Of a stretch of DNA of 62,801 nt, positions 20,700 to 29,956 are shown piece after piece. The stretch lies in assembly GCA_003151395.1 (NCBI GenBank), contig PLXJ01000047.1, forward strand, positions 40,684 to 103,484, written 5' to 3'. The stretch is from Actinomycetota bacterium (GTDB lineage: Bacteria > Actinomycetota > Actinomycetes > Nanopelagicales > Nanopelagicaceae). The notes beneath the pieces were generated by a model, which was not told the DNA's origin, did no database searches, and worked only from the letters and a program-made list of their open reading frames with translations. Position 1 is the stretch's first letter. Every line of letters begins with the position of its first letter. The position numbers and the translations under genes were made by a program.

Positions 20700-22730
20700 A
20701 TGTCTCAAGCGCTGCCATATCCATCGGCCCCCGCGCAATCGGAATCCCGCGGCGTCTTGGCTATCCCGGCCTTTCGCAAGCTATGGAAGAGCATGGCCTT
20801 CTCCTCCTTTGGCGATTGGCTCGGATTGCTCGCAACAACTGCGCTCGCTTCCGATCTCGGTGGAAACTATAAGAAGGCGAACTTTGCTATCGCTGGCGTG
20901 TTTATTGTCCGTTTACTTCCTGCAGTATTACTTGGCCCGATAGCAGGAGTTATTGCCGACAAATTTGATCGCCGCAGACTAATGATCATCTGCGACATTC
21001 TCCGCTTTGGTCTCTACCTCTCTATTCCACTGGTTCACACCTATTTCTGGCTTTACACAGGAACAGCCATCGTCGAAACAGTAACTCTCTTCTGGTCGCC
21101 AGCAAAAGAAGCTTCGGTACCAAATCTCGTTCCCAAAGATAAGCTCGAATCTGCAAATCAAATGACCCTGATTGCGAGTTACGGAAGCGCCCCCTTTGGT
21201 GGAGTTATGTTCTCTCTGCTCGCCGGAGTATCAGCAATCATTGCCCCCTTTACTAATACTCGTTACTCATCTACCGCAGATTTGGCGCTTTATATTGACT
21301 CCATTACTTTCTTGTACACCGCCTGGGTTGTTTATCAATTAAAAATTATCCCAAGAGGCGCTGCATCTAAGAGCGCCGTTAATGACAACATTGGAAAATC
21401 GTTGATTGATGGTTTTAAATTTGTATCGCACTCCAAAGTAATTAGTGGGCTCATCATCGGCATGCTCGGAGCTTTCTTTGCCGCAGGTGCTGTCATTGGC
21501 CTAGGAAAAACCTTCGTAGGTGATTTGAACGCTGGCGATGCTGCGTACGGAATCCTATTTGTTGCGGTTTTCACCGGTCTTGCACTTGGCATTTGGCTTG
21601 GACCTAAGATTTTTGGACAATTTTCTAGGCGGCGAATCTTTGGAATTTCGCTGACCATCTCCTCGGCTTTCTTGGTGATCTTTTCACTTGTCTCCAACAT
21701 TGTTCTTGCAATCTTAATGACAATCACTTTAGGAGCCTTCGCCGGACTCTCCTTCGTCACCGGTTTTACCTTGCTTGGATTGGAGGTTGAAGATGAAGTA
21801 CGTGGTCGCGTCTTCGCCTTCGTACAATCCCTCACCAGAATTTCATTGCTTGTAGTGCTCGCAGTCGGACCAGTCCTAGCTGCCGTTATTGGCCGTCATG
21901 AATTCACGATCGACAATGTGCATCTCCATTACAGTGGGGCAGCATTTACGCTTTTTGGAGCGGGAATCATAGGTCTCGTCGTCGGCATCTTCTCGTATAA
22001 ACGTATGAAAGATCGTCCAAAAGTCTCGTTTTTCTCGGACATCAGGGCGGCTTTTCGCGGTGAATTAGGTGGAATTACCGGCAAATCACACAAAGGGATC
22101 TTCATCGCTTTTGAGGGAGGAGAAGGTTCCGGCAAATCGACTCAGGTTGAACTACTCAAAACTTTTCTAGTCGGCATTGGTGAAGATGTAGTTGTAACGC
22201 GCGAACCAGGCGGAACAGATTTAGGAAAGCAACTGCGGAAAATTTTGTTAGATCCAAAAACAGGTGAGATATCGCCGCGGGCAGAGGCTCTTATGTATGC
22301 CGCGGATCGAGCCAACCACGTTCACTCACTCATTCAACCGGCACTTGCGCGTGGAGAGACTGTAATCACGGATAGATATTTAGACTCGTCAATTGCATAC
22401 CAAGGTGCGGGACGAATTATGGAACCGAATGAAGTGGCACGAATTTCTAGATGGGCAACCGAATCCCTCACACCTAATTTAACAATCATTTTGGATCTCC
22501 CCGCCGACATTGGCCTGGCGAGACTTAACAGCATTGATCGACTTGAGCAGGAGCCGCTTGCTTTTCATGAGCGAGTGCGCCGTGAATTTCTCAATTTAGC
22601 AAATGTTGATCCAGAACGCTATTTTGTCGTTGACGGCACCGCACGCGTAGATGAGATTGCCAAGCAGATTCAAGATCGCATCTCTCAGATCCCTCAATTA
22701 AAAGTCAACCGCGAAAAATTAAAAAAATAA
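20700..22730 (+). CDS. tmk: Fusion of MFS-type membrane domain and thymidylate kinase
   Basis: This 676-residue protein has two parts. Residues 25-450 form a 12-helix major-facilitator-like domain (FGDWLGLLATTALASDLGGN; GVIADKFDRRRLMI). Residues 466-676 form a complete dTMP kinase with P-loop FEGGEGSGKST (about residue 472), TREPGGT and the DRYLDSSIAYQGAGR motif. The kinase makes dTDP for DNA synthesis; why it is membrane-tethered is unknown. Such fusions are known in other actinobacteria (for example Streptomyces), so this is not an assembly artefact. holB follows after 2 nt, a common tmk-holB pairing. Confidence 0.92.
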   Translation: MSQALPYPSAPAQSESRGVLAIPAFRKLWKSMAFSSFGDWLGLLATTALASDLGGNYKKANFAIAGVFIVRLLPAVLLGPIAGVIADKFDRRRLMIICDILRFGLYLSIPLVHTYFWLYTGTAIVETVTLFWSPAKEASVPNLVPKDKLESANQMTLIASYGSAPFGGVMFSLLAGVSAIIAPFTNTRYSSTADLALYIDSITFLYTAWVVYQLKIIPRGAASKSAVNDNIGKSLIDGFKFVSHSKVISGLIIGMLGAFFAAGAVIGLGKTFVGDLNAGDAAYGILFVAVFTGLALGIWLGPKIFGQFSRRRIFGISLTISSAFLVIFSLVSNIVLAILMTITLGAFAGLSFVTGFTLLGLEVEDEVRGRVFAFVQSLTRISLLVVLAVGPVLAAVIGRHEFTIDNVHLHYSGAAFTLFGAGIIGLVVGIFSYKRMKDRPKVSFFSDIRAAFRGELGGITGKSHKGIFIAFEGGEGSGKSTQVELLKTFLVGIGEDVVVTREPGGTDLGKQLRKILLDPKTGEISPRAEALMYAADRANHVHSLIQPALARGETVITDRYLDSSIAYQGAGRIMEPNEVARISRWATESLTPNLTIILDLPADIGLARLNSIDRLEQEPLAFHERVRREFLNLANVDPERYFVVDGTARVDEIAKQIQDRISQIPQLKVNREKLKK

Positions 22731-22732
22731 AT

Positions 22733-23881
22733 ATGTCAGTATTTGATTCCCTCATCGATCAGGACGCGACAGTTTCAATTCTTAAAACCGCTGTAGCTGC
22801 TGCAAAAAATAGCGTAGATGAATCACAGGATATGACTCATGCCTGGCTCTTTACTGGCCCACCTGGATCGGGTAGAAGTAATGCAGCACTCGCTTTCGCA
22901 GCGGCGCTACTGTGTCCCAACTCTGGATGCAACAACTGCATTGACTGCAGGACTGCGTTGCGGGGTGTACATGCGGATGTGGAGCTCATAAAAACCGAAG
23001 GACTTTCAATTAAGATCGATGAAATCCGTGACCTGATCACCAGATCTTCATGGGCACCTTCTGTTGCGCAATATCGAGTGGTTGTTATTGAAGATGCCGA
23101 TCGACTCACTGAGTCCGCTGCAAACGCCTTGCTTAAAGCGATTGAAGAGCCCGGTTTACGTACCGTTTGGCTACTTTGCGCCCCCACCCTGAGCGATGTA
23201 TTGCCCACTATCCGCTCCCGCACTAGGAATTTAACCCTGCGCACCCCGTCGATCAAAGCTGTTACAAAGCTTTTGGAGTCAGAGTTGATTCCTACGCAAA
23301 CCGCGGAATTGGCAGCGCGAGCATCTCAAGGGCATATAGGTAGAGCTAGGTACCTCGCGCTAAATTCAGACGCAAGAACCCAACGCACAGATATCCTTAA
23401 GTTACCTTTAACAATTACCGATATTGCCTCGGCATTTAGAAGTGCGCAATTATTAGTCGATGCAGCAAAGCGTGAGGCAGAAACTGATGCTGAGAAACGA
23501 AATGAGATCGAAACAGCCACCCTTAAAGAAGCCTGGGGACAACAAGGAACGCGAGTAGTTCAGGGAGGCGCCAAAGCCTTAAAAGAGTTAGAAAAAGAAC
23601 AGAAATCCAGACAGACTAGAATGGTGCGAGACTATCTTGATCGAGCGCTATTAGATATTGCCACTTTTTATCGTGATACTTTGTTAGTGCAGAGCGGATT
23701 TAGTCCCACTGGCGCACTCATCAACGGTGACATGGAACGTGAAATAAATATTGTTGCTTCGGGCACTACTGCGGAAACTTCACTTAGAAAGTTAGAGGCG
23801 ATCATGAAAACGCGTTACGACTTGTCGCGAAACGCGGCCCCATTGCTAGCGATGGAGGCTCTTATGGTGCAGTTAAGGTGA
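22733..23881 (+). CDS. holB: DNA polymerase III delta' subunit
   Basis: Delta' is the stator of the clamp-loader. The 382-residue AAA+ protein has a P-loop in which Lys is replaced by Arg (GPPGSGRSNAA, about residues 42-52), expected for a subunit that does not hydrolyse ATP. It also has the zinc-binding cysteine cluster CPNSGCNNCIDC, ALLKAIEEP and the sensor segment TIRSRTRNL. It is followed with a GTGA overlap by a secreted peptidase gene, so the three genes tmk-holB-peptidase may form one transcript. Confidence 0.93.
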   Translation: MSVFDSLIDQDATVSILKTAVAAAKNSVDESQDMTHAWLFTGPPGSGRSNAALAFAAALLCPNSGCNNCIDCRTALRGVHADVELIKTEGLSIKIDEIRDLITRSSWAPSVAQYRVVVIEDADRLTESAANALLKAIEEPGLRTVWLLCAPTLSDVLPTIRSRTRNLTLRTPSIKAVTKLLESELIPTQTAELAARASQGHIGRARYLALNSDARTQRTDILKLPLTITDIASAFRSAQLLVDAAKREAETDAEKRNEIETATLKEAWGQQGTRVVQGGAKALKELEKEQKSRQTRMVRDYLDRALLDIATFYRDTLLVQSGFSPTGALINGDMEREINIVASGTTAETSLRKLEAIMKTRYDLSRNAAPLLAMEALMVQLR

Positions 23882-25359
23882 AACGTAATGTAATAGTGCT
23901 GGCAATCATTGCCCTTGTCTTATCAACCTTAAGCGCTCCTACTTTTGCCGCGCAATCGTGGACGCTGAGCAAATTTCAGAGTCAAACACTTTCATGGAAA
24001 CCTTGTGATTCCGGATTCCAATGTACGCAGTATCAAGTTCCTGTGGATTACAACCATATAGATAGCAATACATTTACCTTGCAAGTGATCAAGCACGTGG
24101 CAAATGTTCCGAGCAAACGAATTGGTTCACTCATTATGAACCCGGGGGGACCGGGTGGCTCTGGAATCCAGTATGTACAAAGTGCGGATTCGATCGTCTC
24201 GACAAGTATCGAGAATGTTTATGACTTGATTGGGTTTGATCCCCGTGGGGTCAATCTTTCGCAGCCAATTCGCTGCCTCACCGATTCCCAAGAGGACTAT
24301 TTCCTTGGCGGAAATGGATCTGTGGAGACTCCTGCGGATTTGGCGTCCGGAATCGCTTCTTCGAAACTTATGGCGAGCGCATGTGCAAAAGCCGCTGGAT
24401 CGAAGTTAGCCCACTACTCCACATTGGATACGGCTCGCGATATGGAGATGTTACGGATACTTCTTAAAGAATCGAAACTCAATTACATCGGGAAATCCTA
24501 TGGGACATACCTAGGTACCTTGTATGCAGCCCTGTATCCGAACACCACGGGCCGTATAGTTTTAGATGGGGCGGTCGATCCAAATGTTTCGGTGCGGGAC
24601 CAAAATATCGCACAAGCTGCTGGTTTCGACATGGCTCTCAAGTCTTTTGTTGCCTCAAACCCAACATTTTCGATTAAGCAAATCCAGAGTTTCTTGCACA
24701 CTTCTCGGACCAAACCCCTCGTTGATCAAAATAAACGGGCGCTAGCGGAGTCGTTGGCGGTCACGGGGATCGCGGCCTCTCTTTATGATTCACAAGATGG
24801 TTGGCCGTTGCTAGCAAAGGCGTTGAGAGACGCCTTCTTTTTTAAGGATCCCTCTGGATTCTTTCTGTTGGCGGACTCTTATAACGAACGGGATCCGAAC
24901 GGGCACTACCTTTCAAATCAAACGGATATTTCAGAGATTATTTCCTGCCTCGATTTCAAAGATCCACGGACATTGGCTCAGGTCGAATCCGATGCAAAAT
25001 CTTTCGGCATAGCCGCACCAATATTTGGTCCATACCTCGCTTATTCGGGTTTACCTTGTCTCTACTGGCAAGCAAAGCCAGTTCCGGTGCCATCCCTAAC
25101 TCATCTCGTAACGAATCCACTTTTGGTAATCGGTACAACTCGTGACCCCGCTACGCCCTACCAATGGGCAATGGGGTTACATAAAGTGTTGGTCGACAGC
25201 ACATTGATAACGTTAAACGGAGATGGCCATACTGGCGCTAACCGAGGCAGTAAGTGCGTGGATAATGCTATGAACTCGTACTTGCTCACTGGCAAGCCCC
25301 CAACTCATGACATTTCCTGCGACACGGACGCCGTGGCCGCGGCAGCGGTTTCGGCCTAA
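23878..25359 (+). CDS. Secreted alpha/beta-hydrolase, tripeptidyl aminopeptidase-like
   Basis: This 493-residue exported hydrolase has an N-terminal signal peptide with a likely cut after TFA in SAPTFAAQSW. The oxyanion region is MNPGGPGGSG (about residues 85-95), the nucleophile elbow GKSYGTYLG, and the C-terminal TAP-like lid/His region contains GDGHTG. The family (Streptomyces tripeptidyl aminopeptidase / SlpD type) removes N-terminal peptides from extracellular proteins. A likely role is feeding on dissolved peptides. The start is a GTG overlapping the holB stop. Confidence 0.88.
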   Translation: MKRNVIVLAIIALVLSTLSAPTFAAQSWTLSKFQSQTLSWKPCDSGFQCTQYQVPVDYNHIDSNTFTLQVIKHVANVPSKRIGSLIMNPGGPGGSGIQYVQSADSIVSTSIENVYDLIGFDPRGVNLSQPIRCLTDSQEDYFLGGNGSVETPADLASGIASSKLMASACAKAAGSKLAHYSTLDTARDMEMLRILLKESKLNYIGKSYGTYLGTLYAALYPNTTGRIVLDGAVDPNVSVRDQNIAQAAGFDMALKSFVASNPTFSIKQIQSFLHTSRTKPLVDQNKRALAESLAVTGIAASLYDSQDGWPLLAKALRDAFFFKDPSGFFLLADSYNERDPNGHYLSNQTDISEIISCLDFKDPRTLAQVESDAKSFGIAAPIFGPYLAYSGLPCLYWQAKPVPVPSLTHLVTNPLLVIGTTRDPATPYQWAMGLHKVLVDSTLITLNGDGHTGANRGSKCVDNAMNSYLLTGKPPTHDISCDTDAVAAAAVSA

Positions 25360-25368
25360 AATAAATTC

Positions 25369-25403
25369 CGTTATAGCCTTGTTATAACGTCAGCGCAACG
25401 CTG
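25369..25403. repeat. Two adjacent inverted repeats
   Basis: CGTTATA (25369-25375) and TATAACG (25383-25389) form a 7-bp stem with a 7-nt loop. Immediately afterwards CAGCG-caa-CGCTG (25391-25403) forms a second hairpin. No T run follows, so they may be a Rho-dependent or structural terminator for the peptidase gene, or an operator for the VOC gene that starts 48 nt later. Confidence 0.5.
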
Positions 25404-25451
25404 GAGTGACTTTGGTAAAGAGTACCCCTCTGGATACGGCATTATTTCCCT

Positions 25452-26096
25452 ATGCGCTTAGACCATGTTTCTTATGTAACCAGTCATGACCAGCTCTCTG
25501 ACACAGTTCAAAGATTGGGATCCACTCTAGGAACAACCTTTGTTGATGGTGGGATACATCCTCGGTTCGGTACTCGTAATTTCACCGCGCCATTACACAA
25601 CGGACATTATCTTGAAGTGGTTTGCCCACTTGATCATCCAGCTACTGATAGCAACCCTTTTGGGCGCGCCGTTTCAAATCGCGCTAACGAAGGTGGCGGC
25701 TGGTTAACGTGGGTACTTTCTACAGATGACATTCGGCCGATCGAAGTTCGTATTGGTCGCACTGCCGCGGAAGGCCACCGCAGGAAGCCTGATGGAACCG
25801 ATCTACGTTGGAAGCAGATTGGAGTTGCGGATGTATTACAGGATAAGCAACTACCGTTTTTCATTGAATGGCTAACGACGGATCACCCATCTAAAGATGG
25901 AGTCGCCACTGCAGCAATTACGAAAGTTGAGTTTGCGGGAGATAAAGAAAAAATAAGAGAATATGCGGGTTCGGAAGTTAACGATGCTATTGGTGAGGTC
26001 GAGGTTATTTGGGTCGATCCATCCACCAACGACGGTGAGACTGGAATCGTTGCCGTGTACTTGCAAACTCCAGGTGGGGAAGTTCGCGTCGATTAA
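25452..26096 (+). CDS. VOC-superfamily (glyoxalase-like) protein
   Basis: This 214-residue protein begins with a metal-fold VOC module (RLDHVSYVTSHDQLSDTVQR) and contains FGTRNFTAPLHNGHYLEVVC, matching the glyoxalase-like domain family PF13468. The early His and the Glu of YLEVV are candidate metal ligands. The reaction is unknown. It has no Shine-Dalgarno; a CATTAT element ends 6 nt before the ATG, suggesting a leaderless message. Its 3' end nearly touches the convergent DUF6941-like gene. Confidence 0.72.
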   Translation: MRLDHVSYVTSHDQLSDTVQRLGSTLGTTFVDGGIHPRFGTRNFTAPLHNGHYLEVVCPLDHPATDSNPFGRAVSNRANEGGGWLTWVLSTDDIRPIEVRIGRTAAEGHRRKPDGTDLRWKQIGVADVLQDKQLPFFIEWLTTDHPSKDGVATAAITKVEFAGDKEKIREYAGSEVNDAIGEVEVIWVDPSTNDGETGIVAVYLQTPGGEVRVD

Positions 26097-26537
26097 TTAG
26101 CTAGCTTGATTAACTTTAAATCGCGCGCGCTCTAACTCTTCGCCATTAATCTCGCACGAAAATAGATAGGCTCCTAAACGGGGAATCGGCAACATTGGCA
26201 TATTGAAACCCATATTGATAACTTGCCACTCACCAGGAACTAAACCTTCGGGACGACCCACTTGAAAATTCATTTCTGCCCGGAATGGGCCAAAAGTGTC
26301 TGGGCTAGTTGGAAGCAAAACATCTTGCCCATCAATATCCTGAAGCCTAATGATCAGTTGGTGGTCTCGGTTCGTGAGGTCCCACGGGACCTTGACTTGC
26401 ACTGCGATCGCTATATTGATTGGCCACGGAGCTGGCGCCCCCTCTGGAACCGTGACACGGTCGATTCCTCCGCCAGAGATGTACAACAGGCCATTGGGAG
26501 TTTCAACGTGATTGCAGAGGATTGCAGATAGTTCCAT
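26097..26537 (-). CDS. Conserved hypothetical protein, DUF6941-like
   Basis: This 146-residue beta-rich protein starts MELSAILCNHVETPNGLLYI, resembling the actinobacterial DUF6941 family, whose function is not known. Internal landmarks are PWPINIAIAVQVKVPWDLTN and LIIRLQDIDGQDV; it has no signal peptide or membrane segment. The frame is open further upstream to 26639, but that extension would be read antisense through tRNA-Thr. The ATG at 26537, with TACCCT 7 nt upstream (leaderless-type spacing), is therefore preferred. Confidence 0.65.
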   Translation of the reverse strand: MELSAILCNHVETPNGLLYISGGGIDRVTVPEGAPAPWPINIAIAVQVKVPWDLTNRDHQLIIRLQDIDGQDVLLPTSPDTFGPFRAEMNFQVGRPEGLVPGEWQVINMGFNMPMLPIPRLGAYLFSCEINGEELERARFKVNQAS

Positions 26538-26563
26538 AATGCACAGGGTACTCTTACGTCTCC

Positions 26564-26638
26564 GCCTCGGTGGCTCAGTGGTAGAGCAGCCCACTCGTAA
26601 TGGGCAGGTCGCCGGTTCAATCCCGGCCCGAGGCTCCA
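26564..26638 (+). tRNA. tRNA-Thr (CGT)
   Basis: The cloverleaf has acceptor stem GCCTCGG/CCGAGGC, anticodon arm GCCCA-CTCGTAA-TGGGC giving anticodon CGT, and T arm GCCGG-TTCAATC-CCGGC. The discriminator is T26635, and CCA is encoded at 26636-26638, unlike the two other tRNAs in the window. The divergent DUF6941-like gene starts only 26 bp to its left. Confidence 0.96.
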
Positions 26639-26656
26639 AGCAGTTAGCATGATCGA

Positions 26657-28141
26657 ATGAATCCAGATGATTTAATTAGAATTGAAAGTCGGATGGACGA
26701 AGGGAACGTCGTGGAAAAGCAATTAAAGACCGATCTATTTATTAACGGAGCCTGGGTAAAAGGTGATTCAACACTAGCTGTCATGAACCCGAGCACCGGA
26801 ACATTGATCGCGGAGATTTCAACCGCAAGCCAAGCGCAGTGCGATGCGGCAGTCAAGGCAGCCTATGATGCATTTCCAGGCTGGGCTAAAACACCTTCAC
26901 GAGTTCGCTCTGAGATCCTTCGAAAAGCTTTCGAAATTATGACTGCAGAGTCAGACGATATTGCCAGACTGATTTCGATGGAAAATGGTAAAACATTTAC
27001 CGATGCTAAAGGTGAAGTGAGTTATGCCGCGGAGTTCTTCCGATGGTTCGCCGAAGAAGCAGTTCGCACTCCCGGGGACTTCCGACACTCTCCCAGTGGG
27101 GATAAGCGAATTTTGGTAACTCATCAACCAATCGGAGTGTCACTGTTGATCACTCCTTGGAACTTTCCTGCCGCAATGGCCACGCGGAAGATAGGTCCAG
27201 CGCTAGCTGCAGGATGCACCGTCATTTTGAAAGCGGCATCCGAGACACCTTTGACCGCCCTTTGGGTTGTGGACATTTTGCAACGTGCTGGAGTCCCCGC
27301 CGGAGTTGTAAATTTTGTGATGCCAGAGAAGACCGGAGCGATGATCTCTCGAATGATGCACGATCCACGAGTCCGAAATGTTTCATTTACTGGTTCAACG
27401 GAAGTTGGAAGAATCCTTATCAAGGAGTCCGCAGATTTGGTTCTTCGTACCTCACTTGAGTTAGGTGGAAATGCCCCCTTCGTGGTCTTGGACGATGCGG
27501 ATATTGATGAAGCAGTTAAGGGCGCCATGGTCGCAAAAATGCGAAATGGTGGAGCGGCTTGTACGGCTGCCAACAGGTTTTATGTTGCCAAATCTGTCGC
27601 TGCGGAGTTCACAGAGAAGTTCACCAAAGCCATGGACGATTTAAAAATGGCCGATGGTCTGGAAGTTGGAGCGCAACTTGGAGCCAGCGTTTCTCGTCGG
27701 GAGCGAGATAAAATTGCAGAATTAGTGGAATCGGCGGTGGCCGCCGGTGCCGAATTACACCTTGGAGGGGTCATCCCAGATGGCGAAGGGGCCTTCTACC
27801 CTGCGACCGTCCTAACTGTGAAAAAAGATAATCCAATCCTGCAATACGAAGTTTTTGGACCAGTAGCTCCAATAGTTACCTTTGAAAGTGATGAAGAAGC
27901 AATCGCACTCTCCAATGCATCGGAATATGGATTGATTGCCTATGTTTACTCATCAGATCTTAAGCGTGCCATTAAGACAGCGGAGGCGCTAGAAGCGGGA
28001 ATGGTAGCTATAAATCGTGGTGTCGTCTCAGACCCAGCCGCCCCGTTTGGCGGCGTAAAGCAATCTGGGTTGGGTCGCGAAGGTGGGTTTGCTGGAATTC
28101 ATGAGTTCCTCGAGACTAAATATATAGGTGTAGAAATTTAA
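26657..28141 (+). CDS. NAD(P)-dependent aldehyde dehydrogenase, succinate-semialdehyde type
   Basis: This 494-residue enzyme oxidises an aldehyde to an acid. The active-site Cys is C302 in GGAACTAANRF and the general base E268 in SLELGGN. The cofactor loop is FTGSTEVGR and the binding segment LLITPWNFPAAM. Overall sequence, including PFGGVKQSGLGREGG, is closest to succinate-semialdehyde dehydrogenases, but the exact substrate is inferred. The ATG at 26657 lies 18 nt after tRNA-Thr; a GTG at 26711 with a better Shine-Dalgarno (aaggga) is an alternative start that would remove 18 residues. Confidence 0.88.
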   Translation: MNPDDLIRIESRMDEGNVVEKQLKTDLFINGAWVKGDSTLAVMNPSTGTLIAEISTASQAQCDAAVKAAYDAFPGWAKTPSRVRSEILRKAFEIMTAESDDIARLISMENGKTFTDAKGEVSYAAEFFRWFAEEAVRTPGDFRHSPSGDKRILVTHQPIGVSLLITPWNFPAAMATRKIGPALAAGCTVILKAASETPLTALWVVDILQRAGVPAGVVNFVMPEKTGAMISRMMHDPRVRNVSFTGSTEVGRILIKESADLVLRTSLELGGNAPFVVLDDADIDEAVKGAMVAKMRNGGAACTAANRFYVAKSVAAEFTEKFTKAMDDLKMADGLEVGAQLGASVSRRERDKIAELVESAVAAGAELHLGGVIPDGEGAFYPATVLTVKKDNPILQYEVFGPVAPIVTFESDEEAIALSNASEYGLIAYVYSSDLKRAIKTAEALEAGMVAINRGVVSDPAAPFGGVKQSGLGREGGFAGIHEFLETKYIGVEI

Positions 28142-28219
28142 CGAACCAGGAAGACTTTTGGGTGGGAGTAGGCTGACTGAGTTAAATTGGTAAGGATGCT
28201 ATTTAATTAGGAGCCACGG

Positions 28220-29956
28220 TTGCTGACACAGATTCTGAAGAGATATTTACGCCCTTATCGGAATCAGGTTTACTTGATTCTATTAATGCTCCTGATTCAG
28301 GCAATTGCAAGTTTGTATCTCCCAAACCTGAATGCGGACCTGATCAACAATGGGATCGCCAAAGGAAATATTGGCTACATCTGGCATATCGGTGAGATCA
28401 TGCTTGGTTCGAGTGCGTTAGTAATGGGCGCTTCAATCTGGCTTGCCTATTTAGCTGCTCGAGTTGCGATGGCTTTTGGGCGGGATTTACGTACAGCCGT
28501 CTTTACCGCGGTCGAAGGTTTCTCTGCACGAGAGTTAAATAAATTTGGCGCGCCATCTCTTATTACGAGAAATACAAATGATGTTCAGCAAGTGCAATTG
28601 CTTCTGTTTATGGGCTTCACAATGATGATAGGCGCTCCGATCACAGGGATTGGCGCGATTATCATGGCGCTTCGTTCCAACTTAAAATTATCTTCCCTTT
28701 TATTGGTTGTCCTTCCCATAATGTCGTTATTGATTATTTTGTTACTTCGTCGAATAGTTCCCGCCTTTCGAATTATGCAGGTAAAAATTGATCGTATAAA
28801 TTTGGTGCTTCGAGAACAGATATCTGGAGTCCGAGTTATTCGAGCTTTTGTTAAAACGGGTCAAGAAGAGTCCAGATTTGGTGAGGCTTCACTGGATTTG
28901 ATGCGAACCCAGCTTCGGGTAACCCGCACCTTTGCCGTTATGTTCCCTGCGCTCTCCATGATCCTAAATCTCTCATCAGTTGCCGTTATCTGGTTTGGCG
29001 GTAAGTTGATCGATTCAGGGAATCTACAGATCGGAAATATGACCGCCTTTTTGAGTTACATCATGCTCATTTTGAGTAGCGTCATGATGGCTATCTTCAT
29101 GTCGCTACAAATCCCTCGTGCGGCCGCTTGCGCCGAGCGGATTCAAGAGGTCCTGGATACCCAATCTTCTGTAGTCGAGACTCTTAACCCAAAAGATCCG
29201 TCTGTGCGCTTGGGTCTTATCGAATTTGAAAACGTCGAATTTCGCTACCCCGGCGCAGAGCACCCCATCCTGTCGGATATTTCATTTGCGGCCAGGCCAG
29301 GGGAATTCACGGCAATTATCGGTTCTACAGGCTCTGGAAAATCGACGCTTCTCAATCTCATCCCTAGATTTTTTGATGTAACAGGCGGCGCTGTGAAATT
29401 GGATGGAATTGACGTGCGAGATCAAGCACTTGAATCTCTCTGGTCTGAAATTGGTCTTATTCCACAACGCTCTTTTCTCTTTGGAGGGTCAGTTGCGCAA
29501 AATCTTCGATACGGAAAAGCAGATGCCACGGATGAAGAATTGTGGAGCGCACTAGCCGTTGCACAGGCAAGGGATTTTATTGAAGAACTTCCAGAACAAC
29601 TCGAAGCTCGAGTGGCACAAGGCGGTACTAACTTTTCCGGAGGACAACGTCAGCGACTTTCCATTGCTCGCGCATTGGTGAAGAAACCACAAATTCTGAT
29701 CTTTGATGATTCATTTAGCGCCCTTGATTACACAACCGACGCAAAATTACGAAACGCGCTGCGTGGAGTTATGGCGCACACGACATTGATTGTGGTGGCT
29801 CAACGGGTATCGACGATCTTACAGGCGGATCAGATCGTAGTTCTTGATGAAGGTAGGGTCGTTGGCATCGGCACTCATTTGGAATTAATGGAATCGAGCG
29901 ACACCTATCAAGAAATTGTACTTTCGCAATTAAGTCCAGAGGAGGCGGCGCTATGA
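28220..29956 (+). CDS. ABC exporter half, degenerate-site subunit
   Basis: This 578-residue half-transporter has an N-terminal six-helix type I exporter domain (residues 15-310) and a C-terminal ATPase. Walker A is GSTGSGKST (368) and the signature FSGGQ (472-476) is canonical. The catalytic Glu after Walker B is Asp (ILIFDDS, D497) and the switch His is Gln (VVAQRVST, Q528). These are the hallmarks of the degenerate half of heterodimeric exporters such as TM287/288, LmrCD and BmrCD. The start is TTG with an aggag site. It overlaps its partner by 4 nt. Substrate unknown, perhaps drugs or lipids. Confidence 0.93.
   Translation: MLTQILKRYLRPYRNQVYLILLMLLIQAIASLYLPNLNADLINNGIAKGNIGYIWHIGEIMLGSSALVMGASIWLAYLAARVAMAFGRDLRTAVFTAVEGFSARELNKFGAPSLITRNTNDVQQVQLLLFMGFTMMIGAPITGIGAIIMALRSNLKLSSLLLVVLPIMSLLIILLLRRIVPAFRIMQVKIDRINLVLREQISGVRVIRAFVKTGQEESRFGEASLDLMRTQLRVTRTFAVMFPALSMILNLSSVAVIWFGGKLIDSGNLQIGNMTAFLSYIMLILSSVMMAIFMSLQIPRAAACAERIQEVLDTQSSVVETLNPKDPSVRLGLIEFENVEFRYPGAEHPILSDISFAARPGEFTAIIGSTGSGKSTLLNLIPRFFDVTGGAVKLDGIDVRDQALESLWSEIGLIPQRSFLFGGSVAQNLRYGKADATDEELWSALAVAQARDFIEELPEQLEARVAQGGTNFSGGQRQRLSIARALVKKPQILIFDDSFSALDYTTDAKLRNALRGVMAHTTLIVVAQRVSTILQADQIVVLDEGRVVGIGTHLELMESSDTYQEIVLSQLSPEEAAL

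Noticed and set aside
26538-26639. Upstream extension of the DUF6941-like gene
   Set aside because: The extension reads antisense through tRNA-Thr; the conserved protein begins at the ATG at 26537.
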